NCBI GenBank assembly: GCA_949128115.1
Contig: OX421967.1
Location: 59,284,855-59,348,854 of the forward strand
Direction: 5' to 3'
Length of the DNA: 64,000 bases
Origin: Anaspis maculata
Taxonomy: Eukaryota > Arthropoda > Insecta > Coleoptera > Scraptiidae
The notes below the pieces were generated by a model. The model did not search any database, was not told the DNA's origin, and worked only from the letters and a program-made list of their open reading frames with translations. The translations under genes were made by a program, and so were the position numbers. Position 1 is the stretch's first letter; every line of letters begins with the position of its first letter. Positions 10,936-21,490 of the stretch are shown here, piece by piece.

Positions 10936-12079
10936 TCACTTGACGTCTAGAACCTGAAGGGTTATTTGATGAACTTTAAATTGCAACTAAAGCGAATTCT
11001 AATGAAGGAATACACTATTTCCTATTACAGTGCGCTTGCGTTCGGTTGTCAAATGAGTAAGATTCCCGGCGCGTAATTGAATATTCGAACAGATTGGTAC
11101 AAATCGACTAGAACATACGCGAAAGTGATTGATAGCGATGTTAGGTACAAAACTTTTTCATGTATTTGATAGATTCACCCACCCATTAGCCTACCATTAT
11201 ATTACTATTTACATTCGATATAATTTCAAAACGTAAAAACATAAGCGATGATTTTGGAAATGACTTCCTCTGCGATATGATATGAACACTTACAACACTC
11301 TTGAAATGTAAATGGAAGGATTGCACTACCCTATCTGGTTGTCTCCAGCGGTAACTGCCAATTACCTAGCAAAATGTCAATATGTGTCGCTCCTAAAAAG
11401 TACAAAATATTGCCAATATTTCCTATTACGAGCTCCAACTTTGATTACTGTTTGACTCCTTCGTGAATATTGATACCTACAAACATTTGAAACAGTAGAT
11501 GTGTTGACAATTTGTTTTCCAGTTGGGCTTGTTAGGACGATTAGAGCATGGAATTACCATATAAGGTCCTTCTGCAGTGTAGGATTAATAAGGAAGCTGC
11601 TTTTCTGAGCAAATCGCGTTCCGAAATGACATAACTTCAAAACTATGTGTCAAAACTAAGCTAAGATTTCTGTTGTTTCGCCGCTAACTGTCGTCTGTCA
11701 GAATTTGTACTACCCTGCTGACTCTTGCGCCAAGATGGCATTAAAATGAAAAGGATATAGGTATTGATAAGGATAGTTTTGTGATTACTCTTATTAGACT
11801 ATTAAGAGCTATTTTCTCTCCCTGGGCACCACAACCTTTGAAATGTTGCGACAAAGATGTATTGAAAGGAATTACTGTATTCTCAACACTTTTTATTATT
11901 ATTATTTTTTTTAGACAGTGCATTTGAGGCTCAATTTTAGGTTACTTTGAATGGGTGTTCAATGAAGCCCCAGTTGATGATTTCTATCTTTTGGATAACC
12001 AATTTTAAGTTAGGTAATATAATCTCTCTCAGATGGTTCTTTCATTCATAGCATCATAGCAAAAAAAGTAGGTGCAAGA
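10936..12079. other. Intergenic block of unit A
   Basis: AT-rich sequence with no credible gene. It is collinear with 38535-39678 of unit B; from about 11890 it is also collinear with unit C (from 20381). A short TTA microsatellite lies near 11894-11910. Confidence 0.7.
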
Positions 12080-12545
12080 ATGAGAAGCTACGCAGATTAT
12101 ACCCCGGAAATTCTGGTCGAGGCCTTGAGAAAAATTTGATAGAAAGAAATGTCAATGCGAGAGGCCAGCAAGGAATATAAAATTCTCTTAGGGACCTTAA
12201 GCCACAAACTTGGAGAAAAATTTCCCAACAAGGCTGCCCCCTGCTCTCACCCAGAAAGAGGAAATGCTCATTGTCAAAAACCCGCAAACCCTGGGAGAGT
12301 GGGAATTCCCTTTGAATTTGCGGGACACAAGGAAAGTAATCTTCTATACTATTTGTCCAAAACGGGAAAAACTGTTTCCCAATTCAAAAAGATTTATCCT
12401 TCTAAAGATTGGGCCCTTGGTTTTTTGAAGCGCACAAGCGTCATGTTACGCTTAAAAACTGCACAACATGAAAAAAAAACGAGCTGTTGTGTCAGCATCT
12501 ATCGTTCAAGATTTTTTCGCAAATCGCATCGCATTGCATTTCTGA
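12080..12545 (+). pseudogene. pogo/Tigger-like transposase DNA-binding fragment (unit A)
   Basis: Across several frame breaks the plus strand encodes MRSYADYTPE, then SMREASKEYKILLGTLSHKL, then LTQKEEMLIVK, GEWEFPLNLRD, GKTVSQFKKIYPSKDWALGF and finally a VSASIVQDFF-like stretch. That order matches the N-terminal helix-turn-helix (psq) and CENP-B/Tc5 DNA-binding domains of pogo/Tigger/jerky-type proteins; the DDE catalytic domain is absent. In-frame stops (near 12137) and frame changes make it non-functional. The same fragment lies upstream of the ZNF start in units C and B, so it was present before the duplications. Recognition is from motif memory; a profile search would confirm it. Confidence 0.7.
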
Positions 12546-12588
12546 CTAGAATTTTATGATCGCTCGTTAGCTTTTCCCCTCGCCCTTC

Positions 12589-12610
12589 CTTCGCTGCGCG
12601 CGCAGCGAAG
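12589..12610. promoter_or_regulatory. 22-bp perfect palindrome upstream of Z2
   Basis: Two CTTCGCTGCGC half-sites form a perfect inverted repeat 380 bp before the Z2 ATG. It is conserved at 22001 and 40180, and in imperfect form before Z7 and Z8. A regulatory or promoter role is inference. Confidence 0.5.
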
Positions 12611-12936
12611 ACGTAGTACGACTACTGCATTTCGTACGCGTTAGGTCTAGGTAGCTAGTAGATGACTATTACAAAATGGTGTCATTCAATCGTGTAGGTA
12701 TTACACCTACAATGTAATTGTACGGTTACTTATTATAAATCGCTCCTTAAAAAACATCGAAATCAACTGAATACCTAGCTCTACATCTTATGACTATCTT
12801 ATTATATTCATCAGAACTGGACCGAGAACTGGACTGTATACGTAGGTATGTCCTAATAAGTGCAATTGAAATCCAATTGAAGTGTGTAACAGTTGGGGTG
12901 AACTGAACTGTATTTATTGTGGGGTAGTTACCTACT

Positions 12937-12958
12937 TACTAACCAATGGCTATTTCAG
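12937..12958 (+). promoter_or_regulatory. Probable branch point and 3' splice site of Z2
   Basis: TACTAAC (12937-12943), then CTATTTCAG ending at 12958, 10 bases before the ATG. This argues that the upstream in-frame ATG at 12882 is intronic or untranslated. Confidence 0.65.
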
Positions 12959-12968
12959 ATCATCGGTC

Positions 12969-14288
12969 ATGGCTGAACTATATCGGTGTCAACAATGTCC
13001 ATATGAGTTTGAACTCAAGTTTCAACTGAAACACCACGTTCAAAGAGCCCATAAAAATGTTTATGCGGCAGAACTGTTCCATGCCATCGTAGAACCGGAG
13101 CAGTTCTCGTGCATTTGCTGCGAATTCAAGTGTTACCACAATTGGGACTTGTACGAACACTGCAAACACAATCATCACGGCAGGATCGACGACCACCACA
13201 TTGAACAAAGCTCGTTTTGCAATGAAGAATTCCATAAATTTCTATGTGATTGTTGCCTGTTCAGGTCCGATTCCGCATTGCTTCTGATAAAACACACGGA
13301 CTCCCATCTTTTGACTGCGATACTTATTGCAACACCAACACACGCCAATGCAGTTGACCTTGTTGAAGACTTGTCACGCACTAAATGTTCGAGCACAGTC
13401 AGGCAAAGAAGAGACTCGAAAGAGCACATGTCAACTCATGCTTCCCATAAACAGATGAAATTCACTGAATGTGCAAAGTGTTCATATAAATGTAAACGAA
13501 AGAGCTATTTGAAAAAGCACATGTTGAAACACGCTGCCGCTGAAGACATCGATTGGTTTGAATGTGATGAATGTTCATTTAAAACCAAGTATAAGGAGAG
13601 TTTGAAAAAGCACATGTTGAAACACGCTGCCGCTGAAGACGTCGATTGGTTCGAATGTGATGAATGTTCATTTAAAACCAAGTATAAGAAGAATTTGAAA
13701 GAGCACATGTTGAAACATGCTGCCGCTGAAGACATAATTTGGTTCCAATGTGCAAAGTGTTCATATAAATCCAAAGAAAAAGGCAGTTTGAAAAAGCACA
13801 TGTTGAAACACGCTGCCGCTGAAGACGTCGATTGGTTCGAATGTGATGAATGTTCATTTAAAACCAAGTATAAGAAGAGTTTGAAAGAGCACATGTTGAA
13901 ACATGCTGCCGCCGAAGACATAGTTTGGTTTGAATGTGCAAAGTGTTCATATAAATCCAAAGAAAAGCGCAAATTAAAACAGCACATGTTGGAACATGCT
14001 CCCGCTGAAGACATTGTTTGGTTTGAATGTGCAAAATGTTCATATAAATCCAAAGAAAAGGGCAATTTGAAAAAGCACATGTTGAAACACGCTGCCGCTG
14101 AAGACGTCGATTGGTTCGAATGTGATGAATGTTCATATAAATCCAAGCATCGGAGCAATTTAAAGACGCACATGTTGAAACACGCTGCCGAGAAAGACAT
14201 CTTTTGGTTTGAATGTGATAGATGTACTTATAAATCCAAGGAAAAGGGCACTTTGAAGAGGCACATGTTGAGACATGCTGCCTGTTAG
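12969..14288 (+). CDS. Z2, intact C2H2 zinc-finger array protein (439 aa)
   Basis: A probable nuclear nucleic-acid-binding protein. Residues 1-110 carry three N-terminal fingers (CQQC...HVQRAH, CICC...HCKHNHH, CDCC...HTDSH), followed by a spacer with one degenerate finger-like stretch, then nine fingers of the C-x2-C-x12-H-x3-H type spaced every 31 residues. The linkers are AAAEDI(I/V/D)WF(E/Q), longer than the canonical TGEKP type. Two finger classes alternate: CDECSFKTKYK and CAKCSYKSKEK. The last ends HMLRHAAC. The start at 12969 is chosen because it follows a conserved splice acceptor and aligns with all paralogues; an upstream ATG would add 29 residues without family support. It is nearly identical to Z6 but five fingers shorter. 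No effector domain (KRAB, ZAD, BTB) is seen, so the role is unknown. Confidence 0.88.
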   Translation: MAELYRCQQCPYEFELKFQLKHHVQRAHKNVYAAELFHAIVEPEQFSCICCEFKCYHNWDLYEHCKHNHHGRIDDHHIEQSSFCNEEFHKFLCDCCLFRSDSALLLIKHTDSHLLTAILIATPTHANAVDLVEDLSRTKCSSTVRQRRDSKEHMSTHASHKQMKFTECAKCSYKCKRKSYLKKHMLKHAAAEDIDWFECDECSFKTKYKESLKKHMLKHAAAEDVDWFECDECSFKTKYKKNLKEHMLKHAAAEDIIWFQCAKCSYKSKEKGSLKKHMLKHAAAEDVDWFECDECSFKTKYKKSLKEHMLKHAAAEDIVWFECAKCSYKSKEKRKLKQHMLEHAPAEDIVWFECAKCSYKSKEKGNLKKHMLKHAAAEDVDWFECDECSYKSKHRSNLKTHMLKHAAEKDIFWFECDRCTYKSKEKGTLKRHMLRHAAC

Positions 14289-14562
14289 CACAGCTATTAT
14301 AATTACATAAAAACACGTAGATACCTATTCGCAGTGTCGGCTAATCGCTTTTTATTTCCTTTTGGCACACAGCTACCATGCAACGCAATATCTCATAGCC
14401 GACTGCTCGCTCCTAGAGATGTCAATATTGTACATAACTACCGTTACTAAGTATCCGTTACTTCATTGGTTCCGAAGTACCGAATACTCATTTAAAAAAA
14501 TACTCGTTACTTTATACCTATGGGTGGGCAAATTTGGATGTTTCTAGGAGATCTCGGTAACT
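14289..14562. other. 3' flank of Z2
   Basis: Shared 3' flank (to about 14410), then sequence common only to Z2 and Z6. No gene seen. Confidence 0.6.
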
Positions 14563-15742
14563 ATAAGAGCTATGAAAAAATGAATGGTACCTACCTTCTT
14601 GATCGCTTTTTTTGAGTCGAACTCAACGGTGAAAACTAGAACTTGCTATCGTCTTTTGTTTTCGAGCTATATTTAAAAGTTTGACTCATTGATTTTTCGA
14701 TGAATGTCGATATCTTTCTTGGTTTCCAAGTTACAGAAAACATATTCACACTTTCATGAGTCACTTTTTTGAATAGAATGAAAATACCTATTGGCAGATT
14801 TGAAAAACTTCTTTTGTTTTTTGGTTATAGCACAAAGTTAATTTTTTCATGGACAAGTCATAATGGCTATAGACTAATTAAATAGAGTTTCTCTTTTCAA
14901 CGATATATAACATGTCTGGCAAAAAACTTATGGAAAGTTACATTTTTCAAAATAAACTAACTGAGTCACTGAGTCACTGAGTCAAAACAATGAACAAATG
15001 TCTCAGGTAACTATGACAAATTCAAGGTGAAGAGTCAAAACAGTGAAAAATGTCTCAGGTAACAATGACAAATTCAGTTTATTTTGTAAAATGTAACTTT
15101 TCATAAGTTTTTGACAGACATGCTATATATATGTTGTTGTAAAGAGACTAAAACACTCTATTTATTTTGTCTATGGCCAACTATGACTTGTCTATGAAAA
15201 AATACAACTTTGTGTTATAACCAAAAAACAAAGAAAGTTTCTTCAAATCTGTCAAGGTAATTTCATTTTACTCAAGAAAGTGCCTGAAGAAAGTGTAAAT
15301 ATCTTTTATGTAACTTGGAAACCAAAAAAGATATCGACATTCATCGAAATCGTGAAAAATCAAACTTTTGAATATAGCTCGAAAACAAAAGATGATAGCA
15401 AGTTCTAGCATTGTATAACTATTACTAGTCGGTCAGCCTCGAATTTGGGATTTTGTCGCCAGATGTCGCCTAGAGCAATTAGCTCGCAAGAAATCATCAG
15501 CCATCAACATCTATCAGTAAGTTGGGCGCCACGTTGAAATTTGAAGACAGCGTGATTCATTACTGATTTGAGCGACCAAACGACAAATGCTGAACACGCC
15601 ACCTGCCCGTGCTTTCCGAAAATTGCACAATTTGAACGGCGGCTGGCCTACTAGGAGTAGTTATACAATGGTTCTAGTCTTCACCATTGAGTTCGTCTCA
15701 AAAACGATCGAGAAGGTACCATCCATTTCTTCATAGCTCTCA
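14563..15742. repeat. Large imperfect palindrome downstream of Z2
   Basis: The left arm (about 14563-14995) and right arm (about 15055-15742) are inverted copies: for example GAGCTATGAAAAAATGAATG at the left against CATCCATTTCTTCATAGCTC at the right. A spacer of about 60 bp holds repeated TGAGTCA-type and AAATGTCTCAGGTAAC motifs. The right arm is interrupted by a MITE at 15409-15670. Unit B has the same palindrome uninterrupted (42603-43507). It resembles a foldback transposon, but no target duplication was identified. Confidence 0.8.
15409..15670. mobile_element. 262-bp MITE in the palindrome arm
   Basis: Inverted termini CATTGTATAACTA ... TAGTTATACAATG, flanked by a 7-bp direct repeat GTTCTAG (15402-15408, 15671-15677). 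Unit B at about 43430 has the single GTTCTAG and no insert, proving the boundaries. No coding capacity. The superfamily is not assigned. Confidence 0.85.
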
Positions 15743-16321
15743 TAAAGTGGTCAACAAAATAAGTGTCATAGTCGATATTTCCATCGGTTTTCAAAACCAG
15801 ACAGCTTTGGATTCTTTTGGTGGATTTTGGATCTGTTTGAACTGATGAATAGCACCATTCTTTAGCTATCGGATACAAGTACTGTAGAATAGAAGAAAAG
15901 TCAAATAAAGTTTATACATGGTGTCAAGTAGAACCGTGCAAAACTATTGAAGATTTGTTTATGCCCCATTTTGCAAAACATTTTTTTGATCGATACCAGC
16001 ACCTAGAATATGAACATTGATGATGTCTTCCCTCGGAACGATTTTTGATTTTCACCATTATTATGATTTTGGACAGAGTTGTACCATTTTTTCTTCAATG
16101 TACACTGAGATGTACACTTATTGCAAAACTGCCTGCTATCAAATTTGAAGTTGAAATTAGAACTATCTCTTTTCAACATTTTCCTCACTCAACCCTAAAA
16201 AAGCTACCCCCGCGGTCAATGCCTAACCATTATGGGTCGCAATGTTGGGTCTGGTACCAGAATTAGTACCTACGATACTGAAATAGCGTAATGTCATGAA
16301 ATAGATACTCTTGTTTCAAGG
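15743..16321. other. Unit A flank up to the Z3 junction
   Basis: Collinear with 43508-44069 of unit B; no gene seen. Collinearity ends exactly at CTTGTTTCAAG (16310-16320), where zinc-finger sequence begins in unit A and unrelated sequence begins in unit B. Confidence 0.6.
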
Positions 16322-16577
16322 TCAAAGTGTTCATATAAATCCAAAGAAAAGTTCACTTTGAAGAGGCACATGTTGGAACATGCTCCTGCTGAAGACATCG
16401 TTTGGTTTGAATGTGCAAAATGTTCATATAAATCCAAGCAAAGGGGCAATTTAAAGACGCACATGTTGAAACATGCTGCCGCTGAAGACATCGTTTGGTT
16501 CCAATGTGCAAAGTGTTCATATAAATTCAAGGAAAAGAGCAGTTTAAAGAAGCACATGTTGAAACATGCTGCCGCTG
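16322..16577 (+). pseudogene. Z3/4, 5' fragment of a ZNF array
   Basis: Starts in the middle of a finger (KCSYKSKEK), contains two further complete fingers (KQRGNLKT and KEKSSLKK helices) and is cut at 16577 by an inserted element. There is no N-terminal module and no start. The left junction with non-ZNF sequence at 16321 is a recombination or deletion breakpoint. Joined to 19555-19742 the frame is preserved, so the two pieces were one array. Confidence 0.8.
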
Positions 16578-19550
16578 TGTAGGGTTTCACCCTATATTAA
16601 TTTTAATATTTTAGGCATGTATTTTAGCTATAAGCGCGCCGTCGATAGCTTTGAAATTTGTATATGTTCGAATTCTTGGAACGTGTGATTTTACGACTTT
16701 GGGGTCCGCGCTTTTCTGTCGACCGCTGGTGGACAGCGGGAACAAGAGGGTGTCGGCTTTGGGAGAGCTAAGCGCTGGGCGGAAAAAATGCAGGGACTCT
16801 CTCGGCTCCTGCTGGCCGGAGGAGTTGTGTTTTTGTTTGTGTATATCCATGGTACGTACTGTTATTTATTTTTTATGTCTGTACTAATTTCGTCTCGTTT
16901 TTGAACATTGCAATGGATTTTGAATGTACCTAAATTATCATTTCTTCGGGTAATTTACATTTTTGTCTAATAAATTTTTATTTGCTGGTGGCTATTTATA
17001 GCACAACAAAGCTCTAAAAGTCTTTGTCTTGAAGCCGTGTCGGGCTAGAATATTTCACCTTGTCTGTACATTTTAAATAATGCATTTCTTTTGTGTGAAA
17101 TTTGCTTGCTACTGTCACACCCAATTCGAGGTGGACTGTGTTGCTCCGGTTAGTCAGGGTTTGGGGGTGGGTCTTATACTGACTGATTCCCTTTTTTTTT
17201 GTTTTATTTAGAAGGGAAAATAGGCGCCACCGCTTTTTTTCTCCACGAAGCTCAAAAACGGAAAGCTTCAAAAGTTTCAAATCAAATCTCACTGGGCTGT
17301 CGCACAAGGAATGGAAAATAATTTAAAAGAACTAGGAAAAATACGTTTAAATAGATTATTATTAAAGAAGAATGTAATGATAATATTGAAAAGGGAAAAA
17401 AATGTAGGTTTTAAATTAAATCAGGCAATCAATAAATGAATAACAAAAAAAATTAGCAAAATGGACGTATCGTAAAGATTATTCTTTTGAAGAAAGAATA
17501 AAAGAAAAATAATAAAAATAATGGAGGTCGCCTAGGTCCAATGGAACCGTTCTAAAACTACCAAAAAGCCTGTCCTCTGCGCCGTTTTTATCGTAGGTAC
17601 AGCGTGTTCAAATTTAAAAATGGCTACGATAACCGCTACGATAACCGGTAAAATTTATCGCGTTTCCTTCCGACCGGCCGTGTACACGTCGCTCAAAGTT
17701 CAGCGCAAATAAATACGCAGTTACGATAACAATTAAATTGCGCGCAAATAATAAATTGAAAATAACTAAAAGTAGGGCTTATCTGGCAGTTGACAAAAAA
17801 AAGGCGGTCACAAATCCTCCAGGTGACAAAAGACGTCCCTCGTAAATTCGTCGTCAATCGATGACAATTGCCGATACTCGATGATGGATGACGGGTAGTA
17901 AAGCAGGTAGGTGGTATGAAGGAAGAAGACAGCAACAGTTTCCAGGCCTTTCGGCGTTCCTATCTCCCTTCACAGCTCCAAGGGTGGCAAAAACCACTTC
18001 GAGAATTTTGCAATTTTCGACAACTCCAGCGGCAAAAATCTGCCGGAAAGCTGGGCTGGGGAACAACTAGGCCGGAGAACCCTAAAAAAATATACATTCT
18101 CCATCAATAAATGGAAATCCCTCGGCGACTCAGGAGAAAATTGAGAACTGATAACTTTCTCTTTTTAAGTTTGAACGAATAAGCACTAACCTTTCAAAAA
18201 GGGTCTCGCCAACACACAATAATTTCCGCTAACAACAATAGCGATCACAAAACGGTAGGTATTTGTATTTCCGAAGAAAGGCCTGCAAATAATATTAATT
18301 TTGACGAGAATTGTTGTCAAGAGACAAAACATTTTCACTCACGCTGAATCGACGTATTCAAATCCCAAATTAATTGGACACTCCAAACGATCCCTCCGTC
18401 ACAACGGCACAATTTCGACACAACCAAATTGATTGTTTGGAGTAATGAACTCGGTGAAATTACTTATATCCTCATAAGAGTTGGCACCATGCACATTCGT
18501 AATTTCACCTGACGCCAGAATGGTAAAAAGTCTTATCTCCCTTTTTGTCTTTTTGTTCAAACCTAAAACTCGCGCGGCAAGAGTACCTATTTACCTACGC
18601 CTGCGGACAGCCATTTCCATCTAGCGGAACCAATTTTAATCAAAATAACAAAATAAAAGAATTTCCGTTGGCGCGACTTTTTGAGTCGTGACACTACATC
18701 TTACTTGACTGTACTGTTTTTGTACGCCGTATTTTGGTCTGTGTCATGATTTGATTGTCACGTAAATTAATTGTCAATTGTCCTCCGTCTGTTTTTGTGG
18801 CTCGATATTTTTTTCATGTCATTGCGATGCTCACTGCTAATTTTGTCAGCTATTTGATGTACCTATGTATTTTCCACGATCTCCATTGATATTTTATTAT
18901 TGCTGATTTTATTATACACCTTGTGGATCTTATTCCTTATTGATTTTATTTTTATACATTTTATCTTTGCTGTTTTTACATTTATCTATCTACTGATGTT
19001 TCTGTGGTTTTGTTTTACTAATGACGTACATTGGATACCTTAAATTATCAGTGAGACGTTTTGTCTGATATTTGCGAGTCTTCTTCCTTGGGCCTAACTC
19101 ACTGATTTGTTCGGCGAATTCTTCCAGAGAGTTGCCTTTTCCGAATTCGTCACTCTCCTTTTTTCTTTGACTGACAGTTTGACATAATATTTTGTTGTGT
19201 TTTAATTGTTTTTATTCATGTTGCTCGTTTTGTGTCGTTTTGCACTCTGTCGGTCCTGTGTTAGGTGTTTTGAGAAAAGAACCATAAAAGAATTATTTTT
19301 GCACTTATTTTGTTTGAGTAAATGTGAATATCAGTGCAATGAGCGTGTTTCATTAACCTCCTTCTTCTCTCCCTCCGGGTCGTCTTATCCCTGAGCAAAA
19401 GCGAATCTAAGGGTTTTGAACCCCGGGTTTCAACGCGGGCGCAACGAAAACAAAAACGGGCACGACGAAGGGTTCCAAATTTCAGATTTCGGACGATCAC
19501 AAATGGCCAAATTAATGTCATGTCAGGGGGGTAGGGGGGGGTATATAACA
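16578..19550. mobile_element. 2.97-kb insertion with TG...CA ends, possible solo LTR
   Basis: The insertion starts TGTAGGGTTTCACCC, ends GTATATAACA and is flanked by GCTG on both sides (16574-16577, 19551-19554). Removing it and one GCTG rejoins a zinc-finger array in frame. TG...CA ends with a 4-bp duplication fit an LTR element, but no pair of LTRs and no pol is visible, so a long solo LTR or a non-autonomous element is more likely. A coding-like minus-strand stretch at about 19000-19195 (Glu- and Lys-rich, no recognised motif) is its only hint of protein. Another candidate LTR start on the minus strand is at about 18700 (TGTAGTGTCACGACTC). Confidence 0.6.
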
Positions 19551-19554
19551 GCTG

Positions 19555-19742
19555 AAGACATCGTTTGGTTTGAATTTGCAAAATGTTCATATAAATCCGA
19601 GAGAAGAGACAATTTGAAGATGCACATGTTGAAACATGCTGCCGCTAAAGACATCGTTTGGTTTGAATGTGCGAAATGTTCATATAAATTCAAGAGAAGG
19701 GACAATTTAAAGACGCACATGTTGAAACATGCTGCCTGTTAG
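19555..19742 (+). pseudogene. Z3/4, 3' fragment
   Basis: Two terminal fingers (ERRDNLKM and KRRDNLKT helices) ending HAAC and a stop, then the family 3' flank. In the first finger the leading zinc-binding Cys has become Phe (FEFAKC), so this finger should not fold. Open frame upstream of 19551 belongs to the inserted element. Confidence 0.8.
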
Positions 19743-20380
19743 CACCGCTATTATAATTACATAAAAACACGTATTCCGCAATGTCGATGATCGCTTTTCA
19801 TTTCCTTCTTGGTACACAGCTACCATGCAACGCAATATCCCATAGCCGAAGCCGACTGCCCGCTCCCGCTCTCTTTCTTCTCCCGCGCCGGACGCCGTCC
19901 ATCGGCTTGGAGTTGGAGCTGATGCGGTCACCCAGGCCAGTATACCGGGTGGTATGGCAAAAGACGGTTACCGGGTGAAGCACGATGGATTTGGCAGGAA
20001 TACTTGTACTTTTTTTCTCTCGTACTCGTACTCGTACACAGGAAAACTCGTACACGCTATTTAAGTATGTGGTTGACGTTGCGGTCTTTTGTCTTCTGTC
20101 AGTTGTCAAGTCCAGGGCTGCTAACACCTGCTCCCTTCTGAATTCAGGCGTCAGCCCGATAATCCTTTAGAAGTGACGGAAGTCGTCGGTCTCTTGTCGA
20201 CCGTCTCACGGCAATCGGCGGTGGCTAAATTGGCTCCGGCCACGAAACGTCGGCTGGGACATTGGCAACGTCGACGAGCTCCTCTGGAACTGGAACATCG
20301 GCAACGTCGACGAGCTCTTCTAGAACTGGAACATGGGCAACGTCGACGGGCTCTTCCGGGGCTGCTCGTGATTTGAGCGT
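19743..20380 (-). pseudogene. Gypsy copy C: LTR-derived end and pol C-terminus only
   Basis: Collinear with the starts of copies A and B: ZNF 3' flank, LTR-like block (about 19985-20160) and the minus-strand pol tail with three 12-residue repeats (36-bp period, about 20255-20375). It stops at a TTA microsatellite; everything corresponding to integrase, RNase H, gag and the first kilobase of intergenic sequence is missing. Confidence 0.75.
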
Positions 20381-20381
20381 G

Positions 20382-20409
20382 TTATTATTATTATTATTAT
20401 TATTATTTT
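20382..20409. repeat. (TTA)n microsatellite at a deletion breakpoint
   Basis: About nine TTA units join the truncated gypsy copy C to intergenic sequence that matches 11905 onward in unit A, where a shorter TTA tract sits. The repeat probably marks the breakpoint of the unit C deletion. Confidence 0.8.
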
Positions 20410-20505
20410 TTAAACAGTGCATTTGAGGCTCAATTTTGGGTTAGTTTGAATGGGTGTTCAATGAAGCCTCAGTTGATGATTTCTTTCTTTTTTTTGATAA
20501 CCAAT

Positions 20506-21411
20506 ACAGGTTTCCTAAATTGAGCGTCTTTTTCTGGCCCGTGACGTCACGTTCGATTGCGCAGTAAATCGTCGCAGTCCTAGTATGCCAACATTGCCCC
20601 GATGCCATAAGCGGAACGTGTGTTTTGATGGTGTTATTATTGGTATTTATACAGTTTTTATAAGAAGTTATGGAAAATAAATGTTGTGGGCCACTATACA
20701 AGTCCACAAGTTATACAGCGAATGTGTCCCTAAGCATGGATCTATAAAATACAACGTGAAGCAAAAAGAACCACAAGCTCTTCAGCGTTATAATAGTAGG
20801 GAGCTTCCTGCTTAGTTCATCAAGTATCAATAATTCAAGGGTACACTTGGCCACAATTTTGCATCAAACACCATAAAAAATATTAAAAGTGGGACATGGG
20901 GCACGCATTTACCTGGCCCACTATTCTTGAATCGTGTGAGAGAAGTCCCTGAGAGTGAAATACATTCCGCAGTACACTGATGCAGCGAATGTTGCCTAAA
21001 ATCGTGGTTTTTAGGCAACTTTCGCTACAGAAGTGTAGGACGGATTATATAAAACTTCCAGGGACTTTTCTCATACGATTCAAGAATAGCGGCCCTGTGC
21101 TTTCTGCGCACATCCATATATCGTTGATATATTCATTACAAAAATAGTTGTATACGCGCATCAAATGCCTCTCTGGCAAATTCTTCTTTGCAGAATATTC
21201 ATTTGCAATATTCATTGAGAAGTTCGTTATATTTTTTAGCGACTTTACAGCATGGTTGGCTTCAAAATTCTAAAAATAAAACGCACTTTTAACACGGCGG
21301 AGCAATGTAAATACAAATGACGCGATCACTCATGGCACACGGTGCGCAGAACGTGCCGAAAACAGCTGCGCGGAATCGCGGATTCTCCATCTCTCTTTTG
21401 AGGAAACCTGT
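20506..21411. mobile_element. 906-bp TIR element in unit C, possible P/THAP remnant
   Basis: Ends ACAGGTTTCCT ... AGGAAACCTGT, flanked by AT on both sides. Units A and B have the uninterrupted site (about 12000 and 39600). A short plus-strand frame at about 20670 (MENKCCGPLYKS) resembles the start of a THAP domain but ends after about 25 codons. A perfect stem-loop (GTTGCCTAAAA/TTTTTAGGCAAC type) lies at 20990-21020. The THAP link is weak; the insertion itself is well supported. Confidence 0.75.
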
Positions 21412-21490
21412 ATTCCAAGTTAGGTAATATAATTTCTCTCAGATGGTTCTTTCATTCATAGCATCATAGCAAAGAAAAGTAGGTGCGAGA

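Noticed and set aside
12149..12559. 136-codon frame as a host gene
   Set aside because: Homology to pogo-type DNA-binding domains moves between frames, so the frame mixes real and shifted sequence.
12882..12968. N-terminal extension of Z2 (and 40461-40547 for Z6, 63105-63155 for Z8)
   Set aside because: It runs through the conserved branch point and splice acceptor, differs in frame availability among paralogues and has no finger or other motif.
13452..14288. Regular 93-bp direct repeats as a CRISPR array
   Set aside because: Units are contiguous coding zinc fingers without spacers, in a eukaryotic genome.
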